A stretch of DNA of 64,000 bases from Floridanema evergladense (GCF_041929205.1 NZ_JBHFNT010000035.1), one strand, 5' to 3'. Positions 1 to 8,198 are shown, numbered from the stretch's first letter. Program-made: numbers and translations. Notes: generated from the letters alone by a model not told the origin.

Positions 1-478
1 CCACAGAGCATTCCTGACAGACAAGACAGCTGGCATACTGCTGTCCAATCACTACCAAATGCCATTCCTGCGATAAGCTATCCTCTGGGTCGAAAGCTAC
101 CATCTCGTAGCGATCGTAACCGCTAGAAAAGCTAGTTTCTGGTGCCGCTAGTACGTAGATTTGCTCGCTTTTTTGGGCGATTCTCTGATATCGGTGCGCT
201 TCCTGACGGTAAAAGCGTTCTTGCTGAAAACTCGCAATTACTAAAGGTGCGTCTGAACTCGCCAAAACTTGGTCTTCCATTGCGTGCGAAAGCGCCGTTA
301 AGGAAGACTTAAAGTACATTTGAGGCCGCAAATCGGGCAGTCCTTGCAGCAAATCTCCCAGCACAGAATCGTTGATTATCATGGATTTCTTCGATCGAAT
401 CCCGGCAAAGTCCATGTCACAAGCAGCAAAGTCAGCTCCTTCCGAATCGCTCAAATCATCTTCACCTAACAGATCCAT
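1..478 (-). CDS. DICT-domain sensor protein (partial, 5' part)
   Basis: The minus strand is open from an ATG at 478 through the left window edge, about 159 codons, so only the N-terminal part is visible. After a short acidic leader of about 35 residues, the translation has the features of the cyanobacterial DICT sensory domain: a stretch reading DLRPQMYFKSSLTALSHAMED, then APLVIASFQQERFYRQEAHR, QIYVLAAPETSF and EWHLVVIGQQYASCLVC. DICT domains occur at the N-terminus of cyanobacterial sensor kinases, diguanylate cyclases and phytochrome-linked regulators, so the missing C-terminus probably holds an output domain. Which one cannot be told from this window. It is divergent from the FMN reductase at 742, and the 263-bp spacer carries a palindrome that could act on either gene. 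Family call is from recognised motifs; role is inference. Confidence 0.75.
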   Translation of the reverse strand, partial: MDLLGEDDLSDSEGADFAACDMDFAGIRSKKSMIINDSVLGDLLQGLPDLRPQMYFKSSLTALSHAMEDQVLASSDAPLVIASFQQERFYRQEAHRYQRIAQKSEQIYVLAAPETSFSSGYDRYEMVAFDPEDSLSQEWHLVVIGQQYASCLVCQECSV

Positions 479-609
479 TCAGATTTTAGCCTAAAACAAA
501 TCTTGGTTCGCCCAATTTTCTCGATCGCTAACTGACTTCATTTCTATTTTGAGCCAGAAGCGCTTCTCTGTGAAGTTGACAAACCGGAATCAAACTTGTT
601 ATCTTATAT

Positions 610-626
610 GTAGTCGTAATGACTAC
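610..626. promoter_or_regulatory. Perfect inverted repeat, candidate operator
   Basis: GTAGTC at 610-615 and GACTAC at 621-626 form a perfect 6-bp inverted repeat around the spacer GTAAT, about 115 bp upstream of the FMN reductase start and about 130 bp upstream of the divergent DICT gene. The surroundings are AT-rich. The geometry fits a dimeric repressor site, for example HxlR/DUF24, MarR or ArsR type, families that often control quinone or flavin reductases. No regulator is encoded nearby, so assignment is inference. Confidence 0.35.
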
Positions 627-741
627 GATTTGGAACGATACAAACCATCTGGTAGAGGGCAAAAAGCGGCACAAGTAGTTAAGTGAAGTTAAATATTGTT
701 GCTTTTAGTAAAGAGCATCTTGACAAACAAGGAAGAATAGT

Positions 742-1287
742 ATGGTGAAAATAGTTGGCATTGGTGGTAGTTTGCGAGAAGACTCCTACAGTCAGTTAGC
801 GCTAGAATTAGCCGCCCAAAGAATTGAAGCTTTAGGTGCAAAAGTAGAAATTCTCGACTTACGGGAAATGGAATTACCATTTTGTAATGGAGAGGATAAC
901 TATCCAGATTATCCCGATGTGGAAAAGTTGCGAAATGCAGTGCAACAAGCGGACGGTTTAATATTAGCAACACCGGAATATCATGGCAGTGTTAGCGGTG
1001 TGATGAAAAACGCTTTAGATTTGATGAGTTTCGATCAACTCAGTGACAAAGTTACTGGTTTAATTAGTGTTTTGGGTGGTCAATCAAATAGTAATGCGTT
1101 GAATGATTTAAGGGTGATAATGCGTTGGGTTCACGCTTGGGTGATTCCCGAACAAATTGCGATCGGACAAGCATGGAAAGCTTTTAATCAAGACGGCAAA
1201 ATAGTTGATGAAAAACTCTCCAAACGCTTCGATGAATTTGCCCAAAGCTTAGTAGAAAACACCCAAAAACTACGAAAAGCCGCTTAA
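742..1287 (+). CDS. NAD(P)H-dependent FMN reductase family protein
   Basis: A 181-residue flavodoxin-like protein of the NADPH-dependent FMN reductase family, the group holding chromate/quinone reductases and azoreductases. The phosphate-binding loop GIGGSLR (residues 6-12) starts the fold. TPEYHGSVSGVMKNALD (about 77-93) is the characteristic FMN-binding loop of the family. Length is normal. Such enzymes use NAD(P)H to reduce FMN or bound quinones and work in the cytosol, often against oxidative or electrophile stress; the substrate cannot be read from sequence. The start is an ATG preceded by AAGGAAGAATAGT. The gene ends in a convergent hairpin shared with the ferrochelatase-like gene. The palindrome at 610-626 may regulate it. 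Confidence 0.85.
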   Translation: MVKIVGIGGSLREDSYSQLALELAAQRIEALGAKVEILDLREMELPFCNGEDNYPDYPDVEKLRNAVQQADGLILATPEYHGSVSGVMKNALDLMSFDQLSDKVTGLISVLGGQSNSNALNDLRVIMRWVHAWVIPEQIAIGQAWKAFNQDGKIVDEKLSKRFDEFAQSLVENTQKLRKAA

Positions 1288-1289
1288 AT

Positions 1290-1323
1290 GTAGGGTGCGT
1301 TACGCTGCGCTAACGCACCCTAC
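1290..1323. repeat. Palindromic intergenic repeat / convergent hairpin
   Basis: A perfect 13-bp stem, GTAGGGTGCGTTA against TAACGCACCCTAC, with an 8-nt loop fills the 41-bp gap between two converging genes. This TAGGGTGCGTTA hairpin is a familiar dispersed repeat of cyanobacteria. It lacks a T-tract but could stop or stabilise both transcripts. Confidence 0.7.
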
Positions 1324-1328
1324 GAATT

Positions 1329-2459
1329 TTAATGATGATGATGATGATGATCGTGGTGGTGATGATGATGAGTAGCGGAATGCAAATTCACCGCTAAAGC
1401 TTGTTCGGATAACAAAGCTTCAATTTGGGGATTTGCCCATTCTGCTGCCATTTTCAAGAATTCTGAATGGTCGTTGACACAAGCCATTTGAACAAAGTTA
1501 ACATCTGAATTTTGACTTTGTAAACCATGAATAATATGATCTACATCTAGTAGAGTTTCGTGGTTTTCAGTAGCAAAACCAATGGGCATAAAGACGATCG
1601 CCTTAGCACCCAAATCAATTAAGTTTTGCGCTGCTACAGTAGCATTCGGTTGCGTCCATTCAATCAACGGCGTGTCATGATTCAACCAACCCACAGAAAT
1701 CAAAGGATAACGGTTAATTAATTTTTCCCGCACTAACTCATAAAGCGCTTCACTTTCCATAATTCCCGAAGTGAAACCTTTTGCTTTGTGAGGACAACCG
1801 TGATTCATTAACACGATGCCAATTTGAGAAGGCAAGTAAGAATTTGCTAATTCTTGAGCAGTCTTTTCTTCTACTAATTGAGCCATCAAATTAATGTAAG
1901 CTGGCTCATTGTAGAAAGAGGGAATGTAACGCTGTCCTTTTACCCAATGTTCGTCGCCATCTGCTAATGCCAGAGCTTTGTTAACTTGCTCAACAGCAAT
2001 GCCGCTGGTAAAGATAGAATCAACAACTAACAAAGGATAAATTAGGATTTTATCAAAACCTTCCTCTTTAATTTGCGCGATTACTTGTTCTGGTAAAAAG
2101 GGAGCGCAAAAGTTAAAAGCTTTAAAAACTTTGATTTTGTCGCCCCATTTTTCTTGTAAATTCTTTTCAATTCCGGCTCTTTGTTGTTCAAAAATCGCGT
2201 TGTGCGGGGAAATAAAATGGTCGTGTTGATGTCCCCACTCATGGCGATCGAACATTGCCAAAATCTTCGCTAATGGCGGATAAATCCAGGTTGGTACCGG
2301 AGCAAACTTAGCAGTAAGTAAATTTAACGCTTGTTCGTTGTAGTTAGCAAAGTCTTCGTAACTTTCAACTTCACCATAACCCATCAGTAATACAGCAACC
2401 CGATCGTTGGCATTTGACTGTAGAGGTGATTGTTGCAGTTTTTCCGGGGTAGCAACCAT
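1329..2459 (-). CDS. Ferrochelatase-like (HemH superfamily) protein with His-rich tail
   Basis: A protein of about 376 residues with the chelatase fold: an N-terminal strand reading AVLLMGYGEVESYEDF, a central YPLLVVDSIFTSG segment resembling the ferrochelatase loop, and a second half-domain with LMNHGCPHKAKGF and VGWLNHDTPLIEW. Family enzymes insert Fe2+ into a tetrapyrrole. This member is diverged and lacks the C-terminal chlorophyll-binding-like extension of the main cyanobacterial ferrochelatase, so protohaem synthesis is not assured. The protein ends in a tail of six His, Asp, six His, which suggests metal storage or delivery (Ni, Co or Fe). The open frame extends 11 codons upstream, but ATG at 2459 (MVATPEK) has AGAGGA at proper distance and is preferred. 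Confidence 0.7.
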   Translation of the reverse strand: MVATPEKLQQSPLQSNANDRVAVLLMGYGEVESYEDFANYNEQALNLLTAKFAPVPTWIYPPLAKILAMFDRHEWGHQHDHFISPHNAIFEQQRAGIEKNLQEKWGDKIKVFKAFNFCAPFLPEQVIAQIKEEGFDKILIYPLLVVDSIFTSGIAVEQVNKALALADGDEHWVKGQRYIPSFYNEPAYINLMAQLVEEKTAQELANSYLPSQIGIVLMNHGCPHKAKGFTSGIMESEALYELVREKLINRYPLISVGWLNHDTPLIEWTQPNATVAAQNLIDLGAKAIVFMPIGFATENHETLLDVDHIIHGLQSQNSDVNFVQMACVNDHSEFLKMAAEWANPQIEALLSEQALAVNLHSATHHHHHHDHHHHHH

Positions 2460-2754
2460 GTTAGATTCCTCTAGAAAATGATGTAAAAGCAAAGTGGGAT
2501 TCCAGGTTCTAACCTTGCGCTACAGTTAGCGATCGAAGGCAGAAGGCAGAAGTCAGCAGAAAAGAAGGCTAAAATAAAGTTTTTTCTCTTGTTTTTAACT
2601 ATATATTTCTACCAACCTGCATTTTCCCTGAAGAACGCCACTCATCCCTCTAGGTTAACATCCCCTCCCCCAGGATAGGATGTTGACATCTAAATAATTC
2701 CTTAAGGCAGAAAAGGGACAAGGTGACAGAAGAGTTCTCAAGAGTCTCCCTTGC
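2460..2754. other. Intergenic region
   Basis: Apart from the upstream region of the ferrochelatase-like gene this holds purine-rich runs (GCAGAAGGCAGAAG near 2540) and an imperfect stem near 2660-2693 (AACATCC against GGATGTT) just downstream of the GGDEF remnant. No open frame of interest was seen. Confidence 0.5.
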
Positions 2755-2931
2755 TTAACTAGCGACAACTACGCGATCGCGCCCCTCCGCCTTAGCTTTA
2801 TATAAAGCTGAGTCAGCTGCTTGAATTACCCTCTCGCCTGTTATGCCATGCAGGGGGAAAATTGCTACTCCTAAAGATAAAGTAATTCTTCCTAATTGTT
2901 GATGACGACTATGCAAATTTAAGTGCTTAAT
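2755..2931 (-). pseudogene. Diguanylate cyclase (GGDEF) C-terminal remnant
   Basis: Read on the minus strand from about 2931 down to a TAA at 2755-2757, the frame encodes the last roughly 55 residues of a GGDEF domain. It includes QLGRITLSLGVAIFPLHG, then RVIQAADSALYKAKAEGRD and a final RVVVAS before the stop. These are the terminal strand and helix of cyanobacterial diguanylate cyclases, well preserved, but the GGDEF signature and everything upstream are missing. The frame runs on without similarity until it meets a stop inside the neighbouring hydrolase gene. No start codon or ribosome site is evident. I read this as the 3' stub of a lost signalling gene. It is too short to be functional. 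Confidence 0.8.
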
Positions 2932-2985
2932 TCCTTTTGTATTTCTAGTTGGCTTTTGGTAAATATAAAGAATAATGCTTGCTTA

Positions 2986-3534
2986 ATGATGAGCTTAATT
3001 ATTTGTCCGGGAATTCACGAACCAAAATTAACAGAGAGCTTCCTAGCAGGATTACAATTAAACAATAGCCAAAACCCGCCTGATATTTTGATTTTTCCAA
3101 CACAAGATTACCCAGCCTATTCATCAGGGCATATTTTGCAGTTTTTGCGCCAAAATCATCCTTTATCTTCACCAATCTTAGTTATTAGCTTCAGTGCTGG
3201 GGTTGTGGGAGCAATAGCAGCGGTTTGGGGATGGCAACTTCTAGGAGGTAAAGTCACAGCTTTTATTGCCTTAGACGGTTGGGGTGTCCCTTTAGCAGGT
3301 AACTTTCCCATTCATCGCATCAGCCATGATTATTTTACTCATTGGAGTTCAGCTTTATTGGGAAGTGGGGAAGATAATTTCTATGCTGCACCTTCAGTAG
3401 AACATTTGGAACTTTGGCGACAACCCCAAACCGTTTCCGGTTGGTGGATACATTCGCAAAACCACACCGAACAGAAAACCCCAACCACAGCCGCCCAATT
3501 TTTAACTATGTTGTTAGACAGATACAAAACGTAA
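2986..3534 (+). CDS. Small alpha/beta-hydrolase-like protein
   Basis: About 182 residues from ATG at 2986 (MMSLIICPGIHEPKL). The frame is open to 2923, but the extra 21 codons overlap the GGDEF remnant and look spurious. The chain resembles small cyanobacterial alpha/beta-hydrolase-fold proteins: an opening strand IICPGIHEP, a nucleophile-elbow-like segment VISFSAGVVGAIAA where Ser sits in S-x-S-x-G rather than G-x-S-x-G, then FIALDGWG (possible acidic residue) and WIHSQNHTE near the end (possible His). These fit a serine-hydrolase triad but the substrate is unknown. The 3' end at 3534 is followed by 356 bp without clear genes. It sits beside a truncated GGDEF gene, so its arrival or a deletion may have removed that gene. 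Confidence 0.6.
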   Translation: MMSLIICPGIHEPKLTESFLAGLQLNNSQNPPDILIFPTQDYPAYSSGHILQFLRQNHPLSSPILVISFSAGVVGAIAAVWGWQLLGGKVTAFIALDGWGVPLAGNFPIHRISHDYFTHWSSALLGSGEDNFYAAPSVEHLELWRQPQTVSGWWIHSQNHTEQKTPTTAAQFLTMLLDRYKT

Positions 3535-3890
3535 AAGTTTTAGATAAAATTAAGCTTAAGCTAACGAGCAGGAAATTCTATGTAAAAAGTCTAGACAACT
3601 GAAAAATTTTTGTGGCAGCATGATGGTTATTTGCTATTAGCTCAAGCCATGTTTTGGTCAATTGCCTTTCTAGTAAGCACTTTCAGCTTTTTCTAATGCG
3701 GCAATCCTGTTTAATTCCTGGCGATCGATTCAAGAAATATTAAAAAGATGGGTATGTTTAGTTTTAACCAAAAAAATCCATATAAAAATTGTAAGTAGGA
3801 ACACAAATCAAGAGAGCTAATCCTAAAGTATTATTAAATACAAATTTGCTCGGCAAATTTAGATGTTGTTTATGGAGAGGTATGTGAATC
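3535..3890. other. Intergenic region upstream of ilvB
   Basis: No convincing gene. A 27-28 codon hydrophobic frame near 3612-3696 lacks an ATG at its head and a ribosome site and is not annotated. The 3' end holds the ilvB leader with the palindrome described separately. Confidence 0.5.
3842..3860. promoter_or_regulatory. Perfect 8-bp palindrome in ilvB leader
   Basis: AAATTTGC (3842-3849) and GCAAATTT (3853-3860) are perfect inverse complements around TCG, 30 bp before the ilvB start. It could be a repressor operator or a leader hairpin. No T-tract follows, so it is not a simple terminator. Confidence 0.4.
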
Positions 3891-5768
3891 GTGTCTACTC
3901 AAACCTTGACTGCTAAAGAATCTAGTGGTGGGGAGGATAACTCCTCATCTCATGCCATCCGTGCTACAGGTGCGTATGCTTTACTCGATAGTCTCAAACG
4001 TCATGGCGTAAAGCATATTTTTGGTTATCCAGGTGGGGCAATTCTGCCGATTTATGATGAAGTATATCGTTTTGAAGCAGCAGGCTACATCAAGCATTTC
4101 CTAGTTAGACATGAACAGGGTGCGGCTCATGCTGCCGATGGTTATGCGCGGGCAACTGGTCAGGTGGGTGTTTGCTTCGGTACTTCTGGGCCGGGAGCGA
4201 CTAATCTAGTAACTGGGATTGCTACGGCTTACATGGACTCAATTCCGATCGTAGTCATTACCGGACAAGTACCACGCGCCGCAATTGGTACTGACGCTTT
4301 CCAAGAAATTGATATTTATGGAATTACTCTACCAATTGTTAAACATTCTTATGTAGTCCGCGACCCAAGAGACATGGCGAGAATAGTGGCAGAAGGATTC
4401 CACATCGCCAGTACAGGTCGTCCGGGGCCAGTTTTAATTGATGTGCCTAAAGATGTAGGATTAGAAGAATTTGATTATGTACCAGTAGAACCGGGTTCGG
4501 TGAAATTGCACGGTTATCGACCAACATTTAAAGGTAATCCCCGGCAAATTAGCCAAGCAATTAGTTTAATTCGGGAAGCACATCGACCGTTATTATATGT
4601 GGGTGGAGGTGCGATCGCAGCCAGCGCTCATTCCGAAATCAAAGAATTAGCCGAATGCTTCCAAATCCCAGTGACTACCACTTTAATGGGTAAAGGTGCT
4701 TTTGATGAAAATCACCCCTTGGGATTAGGAATGTTGGGAATGCACGGCACCGCTTACGCTAACTTCGCCGTTACAGAATGCGACTTGTTAATCGCTGTGG
4801 GTGCCCGTTTTGATGACCGAGTAACAGGTAAATTAGATGAATTTGCCCCCCGTGCTAAAGTAATTCACATTGACATTGACCCAGCAGAAGTAGGCAAGTG
4901 TCGCGCCCCTGAAGTACCCATTGTTGGTGACGTGCGCCAAGTTTTGATGGAGTTGTTGCGCCGTTGTCAGGAAACAAACGTTTGTGGAGATGCTGTTCAA
5001 ACTAAGGAATGGTTGGAACGGATCGATCGCTGGCGAAATGATTATCCTTTAGTAGTACCTCAGTATCCTGACGTGCTATCTCCCCAAGAAGTGATTGTGG
5101 AATTGACAAAACAAGCACCTTATGCCTATTACACCACAGATGTTGGTCAACACCAAATGTGGGCAGCACAATTCTTGAAAAATGGCCCCCGGCAATGGAT
5201 TTCCAGCGCTGGTTTAGGCACAATGGGTTTTGGAATGCCTGCGGCTATGGGTGCTAAGGTGGCGCTACCAAATGAAGAAGTAATTTGTATTGCCGGAGAT
5301 GCCAGCATCCAAATGAATATTCAGGAGTTGGGAACTCTCGCCCAGTATGGCATTGATGTTAAAACCGTGATTATTAATAACGGTTGGCAAGGAATGGTGC
5401 GCCAGTGGCAAGAAACTTTCTATGATGGGCATTATTCGGCATCGAATATGGAATCGGGAATGCCTGATATCGTGAAGTTGGCGGAAGCTTACGGACTCAA
5501 GGGTGTGGTAGTTCGCACTAGGGAAGAGTTGAAAGATGCGATCGCCCAAATGTTAGCGCACAAAGGTTCTGTGTTGCTAGATGTTCATGTGAAGCGCGAT
5601 GAAAACTGCTACCCAATGGTAGCTCCTGGTAAGAGCAATGCACAGATGATCGGTTTGCCAGAACTTCCGAAAACAGATCAAGCAGCTGAGTTAATTTACT
5701 GTCATCATTGCGGTGCGAAGAATGTTTCTACTAACCATTTCTGCCCAGAATGCGGCACGAAATTGTAG
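3891..5768 (+). CDS. ilvB: Acetolactate synthase, catalytic subunit, with C-terminal zinc ribbon
   Basis: This 625-residue ThDP enzyme condenses two pyruvates to acetolactate, or pyruvate with 2-oxobutyrate, the first common step of branched-chain amino acid synthesis. The N-terminal Pyr domain has GYPGGAILPIYD and the catalytic Glu in HEQGAAHAADGYARATG (Glu75). A central FAD/transhydrogenase-like domain follows. The C-terminal PP domain has the ThDP/Mg motif GDASIQMNIQELG ending in INN. After the usual end, the protein continues into a zinc-ribbon tail with Cys604/607 and Cys618/621 (CHHC ... CPEC). The start is GTG at 3891 with GGAGAGG about 10 nt upstream; the ATG at 3882 is followed directly by TGA. 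No ilvN is adjacent, as is usual in cyanobacteria. Confidence 0.93.
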   Translation: MSTQTLTAKESSGGEDNSSSHAIRATGAYALLDSLKRHGVKHIFGYPGGAILPIYDEVYRFEAAGYIKHFLVRHEQGAAHAADGYARATGQVGVCFGTSGPGATNLVTGIATAYMDSIPIVVITGQVPRAAIGTDAFQEIDIYGITLPIVKHSYVVRDPRDMARIVAEGFHIASTGRPGPVLIDVPKDVGLEEFDYVPVEPGSVKLHGYRPTFKGNPRQISQAISLIREAHRPLLYVGGGAIAASAHSEIKELAECFQIPVTTTLMGKGAFDENHPLGLGMLGMHGTAYANFAVTECDLLIAVGARFDDRVTGKLDEFAPRAKVIHIDIDPAEVGKCRAPEVPIVGDVRQVLMELLRRCQETNVCGDAVQTKEWLERIDRWRNDYPLVVPQYPDVLSPQEVIVELTKQAPYAYYTTDVGQHQMWAAQFLKNGPRQWISSAGLGTMGFGMPAAMGAKVALPNEEVICIAGDASIQMNIQELGTLAQYGIDVKTVIINNGWQGMVRQWQETFYDGHYSASNMESGMPDIVKLAEAYGLKGVVVRTREELKDAIAQMLAHKGSVLLDVHVKRDENCYPMVAPGKSNAQMIGLPELPKTDQAAELIYCHHCGAKNVSTNHFCPECGTKL

Positions 5769-5796
5769 GTTGATTTGCACTAATTAATGTTAGTCT

Positions 5797-5825
5797 AGGG
5801 GCGTGAACATTCACGCCTCTTTTTA
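5797..5825 (+). terminator. Rho-independent terminator after ilvB
   Basis: AGGGGCGTGA and TCACGCCTCT pair (10 bp with one G-U) around a 4-nt loop and run into TTTT. It lies 28 bp after the ilvB stop. Confidence 0.8.
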
Positions 5826-5893
5826 TCAGGAGAGTGGTTCTCATTTCAAGCAATTTTTGTTAGCAAGTGTATTTTTTCTATTGAGAGTTAGCG

Positions 5894-6823
5894 ATGGGAC
5901 AAGAGCATAATCACCAACATCATCATCATGGACACGCTCACGGTTTAACTAATTACAGTCGAGCTTTTACAATTGGTCTAATTCTTAATCTAAGTTTCGT
6001 ATTTATTGAAGCTTTTTATGGTTTCTTAGCTCATTCAGTAGCTTTACTTGCCGATGCTGGTCATAATTTAAGTGATGTATTAGGTTTAGTGTTAGCTTGG
6101 ATTGCGACTATTCTTTCTCAGCGTAAGCCATCACGCCGTTATACTTATGGTTGGCGACGTTCTTCGATATTAGCTGCTTTATTAAATGCCATCTTTCTAC
6201 TAATAGCTGTAGGTGCAATTTCTTGGGAAGCAATTGGGCGTTTTATTCATCCTGTATCTGTAGCTGGAGGAATAATTATTGCAGTTGCAGCTGTGGGAAT
6301 TGTAATTAATACGGTAACGGCTTTAATGTTTTTATCTGGGCGAAAGTCGGATTTAAATATTCGGGCGGCTTTTCTGCACATGGCAGCTGATGCGCTGGTA
6401 TCAGTGGGTGTGGTGTTAGCGGGAATTATCATTACTGTTACTGGCTGGCTATGGTTAGATCCGACAATGAGTTTAATAATTAGTGTGGTAATTATTGCCG
6501 GAACTTGGCAATTGTTGAAGGATTCTTTTAATTTAGCGATCGATGCTGTACCCGCAGGAATTGAACCATTAGCTGTGTTAACTTATTTGCGAGAACGTCC
6601 CGGAGTTAGTCAAGTTCATGATTTACACATTTGGGCAATGAGTACAACAGAAACGGCACTTACTGCTCATTTGGTAATGCCTGCTGGACATCCCGGCGAT
6701 GCTTTTTTAGCTCAAACTTGTCATGAAATTCACGATCATTTTGGCATTGAACATACAACATTACAAATAGAAACTGGCGATCCAAATCATCCTTGTTTAT
6801 TGGAACCAGATCATGTAATTTAA
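5894..6823 (+). CDS. Cation diffusion facilitator metal/proton antiporter (CzcD/ZitB-like)
   Basis: A 309-residue inner-membrane CDF protein that exports Zn2+ or related divalent cations against protons. The His-rich N-terminus (MGQEHNHQHHHHGHAHG) precedes six transmembrane helices. The transport site is the pair of HxxxD motifs: His57/Asp61 in DAGHNLSD (TM2) and His162/Asp166 in HMAADALVS (TM5). This is the Zn/Cd-type signature rather than the Fe/Mn DxxxD form. The cytoplasmic C-terminal domain (about 215-309) has HDLHIWAMS and ends in HTTLQIE, a ferredoxin-like dimerisation and metal-sensing fold. Start is ATG at 5894 after GAGAGTTAGCG. It follows the ilvB terminator and so likely has its own promoter. 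Metal specificity is inferred. Confidence 0.9.
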   Translation: MGQEHNHQHHHHGHAHGLTNYSRAFTIGLILNLSFVFIEAFYGFLAHSVALLADAGHNLSDVLGLVLAWIATILSQRKPSRRYTYGWRRSSILAALLNAIFLLIAVGAISWEAIGRFIHPVSVAGGIIIAVAAVGIVINTVTALMFLSGRKSDLNIRAAFLHMAADALVSVGVVLAGIIITVTGWLWLDPTMSLIISVVIIAGTWQLLKDSFNLAIDAVPAGIEPLAVLTYLRERPGVSQVHDLHIWAMSTTETALTAHLVMPAGHPGDAFLAQTCHEIHDHFGIEHTTLQIETGDPNHPCLLEPDHVI

Positions 6824-6837
6824 AAAGATTCTGGCAG

Positions 6838-7635
6838 TTAAAACCGCGACTTAATTAGCTCTAAAAACCTATTCATCAATTCAAGATTAGCCGCACCAAT
6901 CAAAGTGGTAGCAGTATAATCAAAAGCTTCGCCTGTCAATTGTTGAAATACTGCTCCCGCTTCTTTTGCTATCAAATACCCTGGCATAATATCCCAAATA
7001 TCGTAGGAATAAACCAAGTAAATATCGGTTTTTCCAGAGGCGAGAGAAGCTAAATCATAACAAGCTGCACCCCACATTTTTAGCCGATTTATGTGATTGA
7101 CGATCGCACAAACTCCCCCCAATCTAACTCGGTTTTTCTCAGCGCGATCGCTTCCCTTACTAAAATCTCCCATCGATGCGATCGCCTGACTCAAATTCTC
7201 ACAAGAACTAACATAAATTCTACTACCATTCAAATAACTTCCTTGATTCACCGCAGCAGAATACATCTCCTCAAGTTCCGGTAAATAAATCGCCGCTACC
7301 ACAGGTTCTTTATTAATTAACAATGCCATTTGAATCCCATAAATCGGAATCTTTCTCGCATAATTACTAGTACCATCCAAAGGATCGATTACCCAAGTCC
7401 TCTCATCAGTAATATCTGCTATATGTGATTCTTCCGAAATAATCCGATCGTTGGGAAATTTCCTCAATAACTCATCAATTAAAAATTTCTCAATTGCATA
7501 ATCTGTAGAAGTTACGCGATCGAATTCACCTTTTTGATAGACAATGACTGGGGATTCTCGTACTTGTATACATAAGCGAGAAGCTTCTTTAATAATATGG
7601 GTAGCAAATTCTAATTCTGCTGTAAAATTATTCAT
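6838..7635 (-). CDS. Inositol monophosphatase family protein
   Basis: A 265-residue Mg2+-dependent phosphatase of the IMPase/CysQ/FBPase superfamily. The metal-site residues are Glu68-Glu69 in SEES, the signature VIDPLDGTSN (82-91) and the C-terminal YDIWDIMPGYLIAKEAGA. Family members dephosphorylate inositol phosphates, 3'-phosphoadenosine 5'-phosphate or histidinol phosphate; sequence alone does not choose. It lies 18 bp downstream of the adenosine-specific kinase gene and is probably cotranscribed with it. A second family member is at 60063-60875. Start ATG at 7635. Confidence 0.85.
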   Translation of the reverse strand: MNNFTAELEFATHIIKEASRLCIQVRESPVIVYQKGEFDRVTSTDYAIEKFLIDELLRKFPNDRIISEESHIADITDERTWVIDPLDGTSNYARKIPIYGIQMALLINKEPVVAAIYLPELEEMYSAAVNQGSYLNGSRIYVSSCENLSQAIASMGDFSKGSDRAEKNRVRLGGVCAIVNHINRLKMWGAACYDLASLASGKTDIYLVYSYDIWDIMPGYLIAKEAGAVFQQLTGEAFDYTATTLIGAANLELMNRFLELIKSRF

Positions 7636-7653
7636 CTAATAACCAATCACAAA

Positions 7654-8136
7654 TTACAACTTATACCCAATCTTTCGCAAAAATTCCTTCCTTGCTTTTA
7701 CATCATCTGCACTTTCCACACCTTTGGGTGAAAAGCCATCGACAACCCCTAAAATTCCCCGTCCTTGTTCGGTTTCAGCAACGATTACTTGCACAGGATT
7801 TGCTGTAGCACAATAAATCGTGCAAACTTCCTGACACTGTTTAATTGCATTTAAAAAATTAATTGGAAAAGCTTCTTTTAAAAGAATTACAAAACTGTGT
7901 CCAGCAGCAATATCCTGTGCATTTTTGGTAGCAGTTTCTTCCAAGGTTTTCTCGTTTCCTGCTACTCTAATTAAGCATGGGCCAGAGGCTTCACAAAAAG
8001 CAATACCAAATTTCACCTGTGGCGAAGTTCCCACCATTATTTCATACAAATCTTCTACGGTTTTAATAAAATGACTTTGACCAATAATGATGTTACTTCC
8101 TTCAGGAATTTCCACTGGAATTGCTTTAAGTTCCAT
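7654..8136 (-). CDS. Adenosine-specific kinase family protein (DUF355)
   Basis: A 160-residue protein that matches the COG1839/DUF355 family throughout: N-terminal ELKAIPVEIPEGSNIIIGQSHFIKTVEDLYE, a central FGIAFCEASGPCLIRVAGN, then INAIKQCQEVCTIYCATANPVQVIVAET and GRGILGVVDGFSPKGVE. The family is named after an archaeal structure proposed to be an adenosine kinase; function in bacteria is poorly known. Length is normal. It sits directly upstream of the inositol monophosphatase gene, an association that could link it to nucleotide or phospho-nucleoside turnover (inference). Start ATG at 8136. Confidence 0.85.
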   Translation of the reverse strand: MELKAIPVEIPEGSNIIIGQSHFIKTVEDLYEIMVGTSPQVKFGIAFCEASGPCLIRVAGNEKTLEETATKNAQDIAAGHSFVILLKEAFPINFLNAIKQCQEVCTIYCATANPVQVIVAETEQGRGILGVVDGFSPKGVESADDVKARKEFLRKIGYKL

Positions 8137-8198
8137 TGTAATTTATTTCACCTCACTAACCAAATTTTACTTTTTTATGCTTAGTTTTTTTCAGGTTA

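Noticed and set aside
3414..3602. 62-codon frame overlapping the hydrolase
   Set aside because: It is an alternative frame of the hydrolase 3' end plus AT-rich spacer.
3612..3696. Hydrophobic frame of about 28 codons upstream of ilvB
   Set aside because: It lacks an ATG at its head and a ribosome site; not enough to call a gene.
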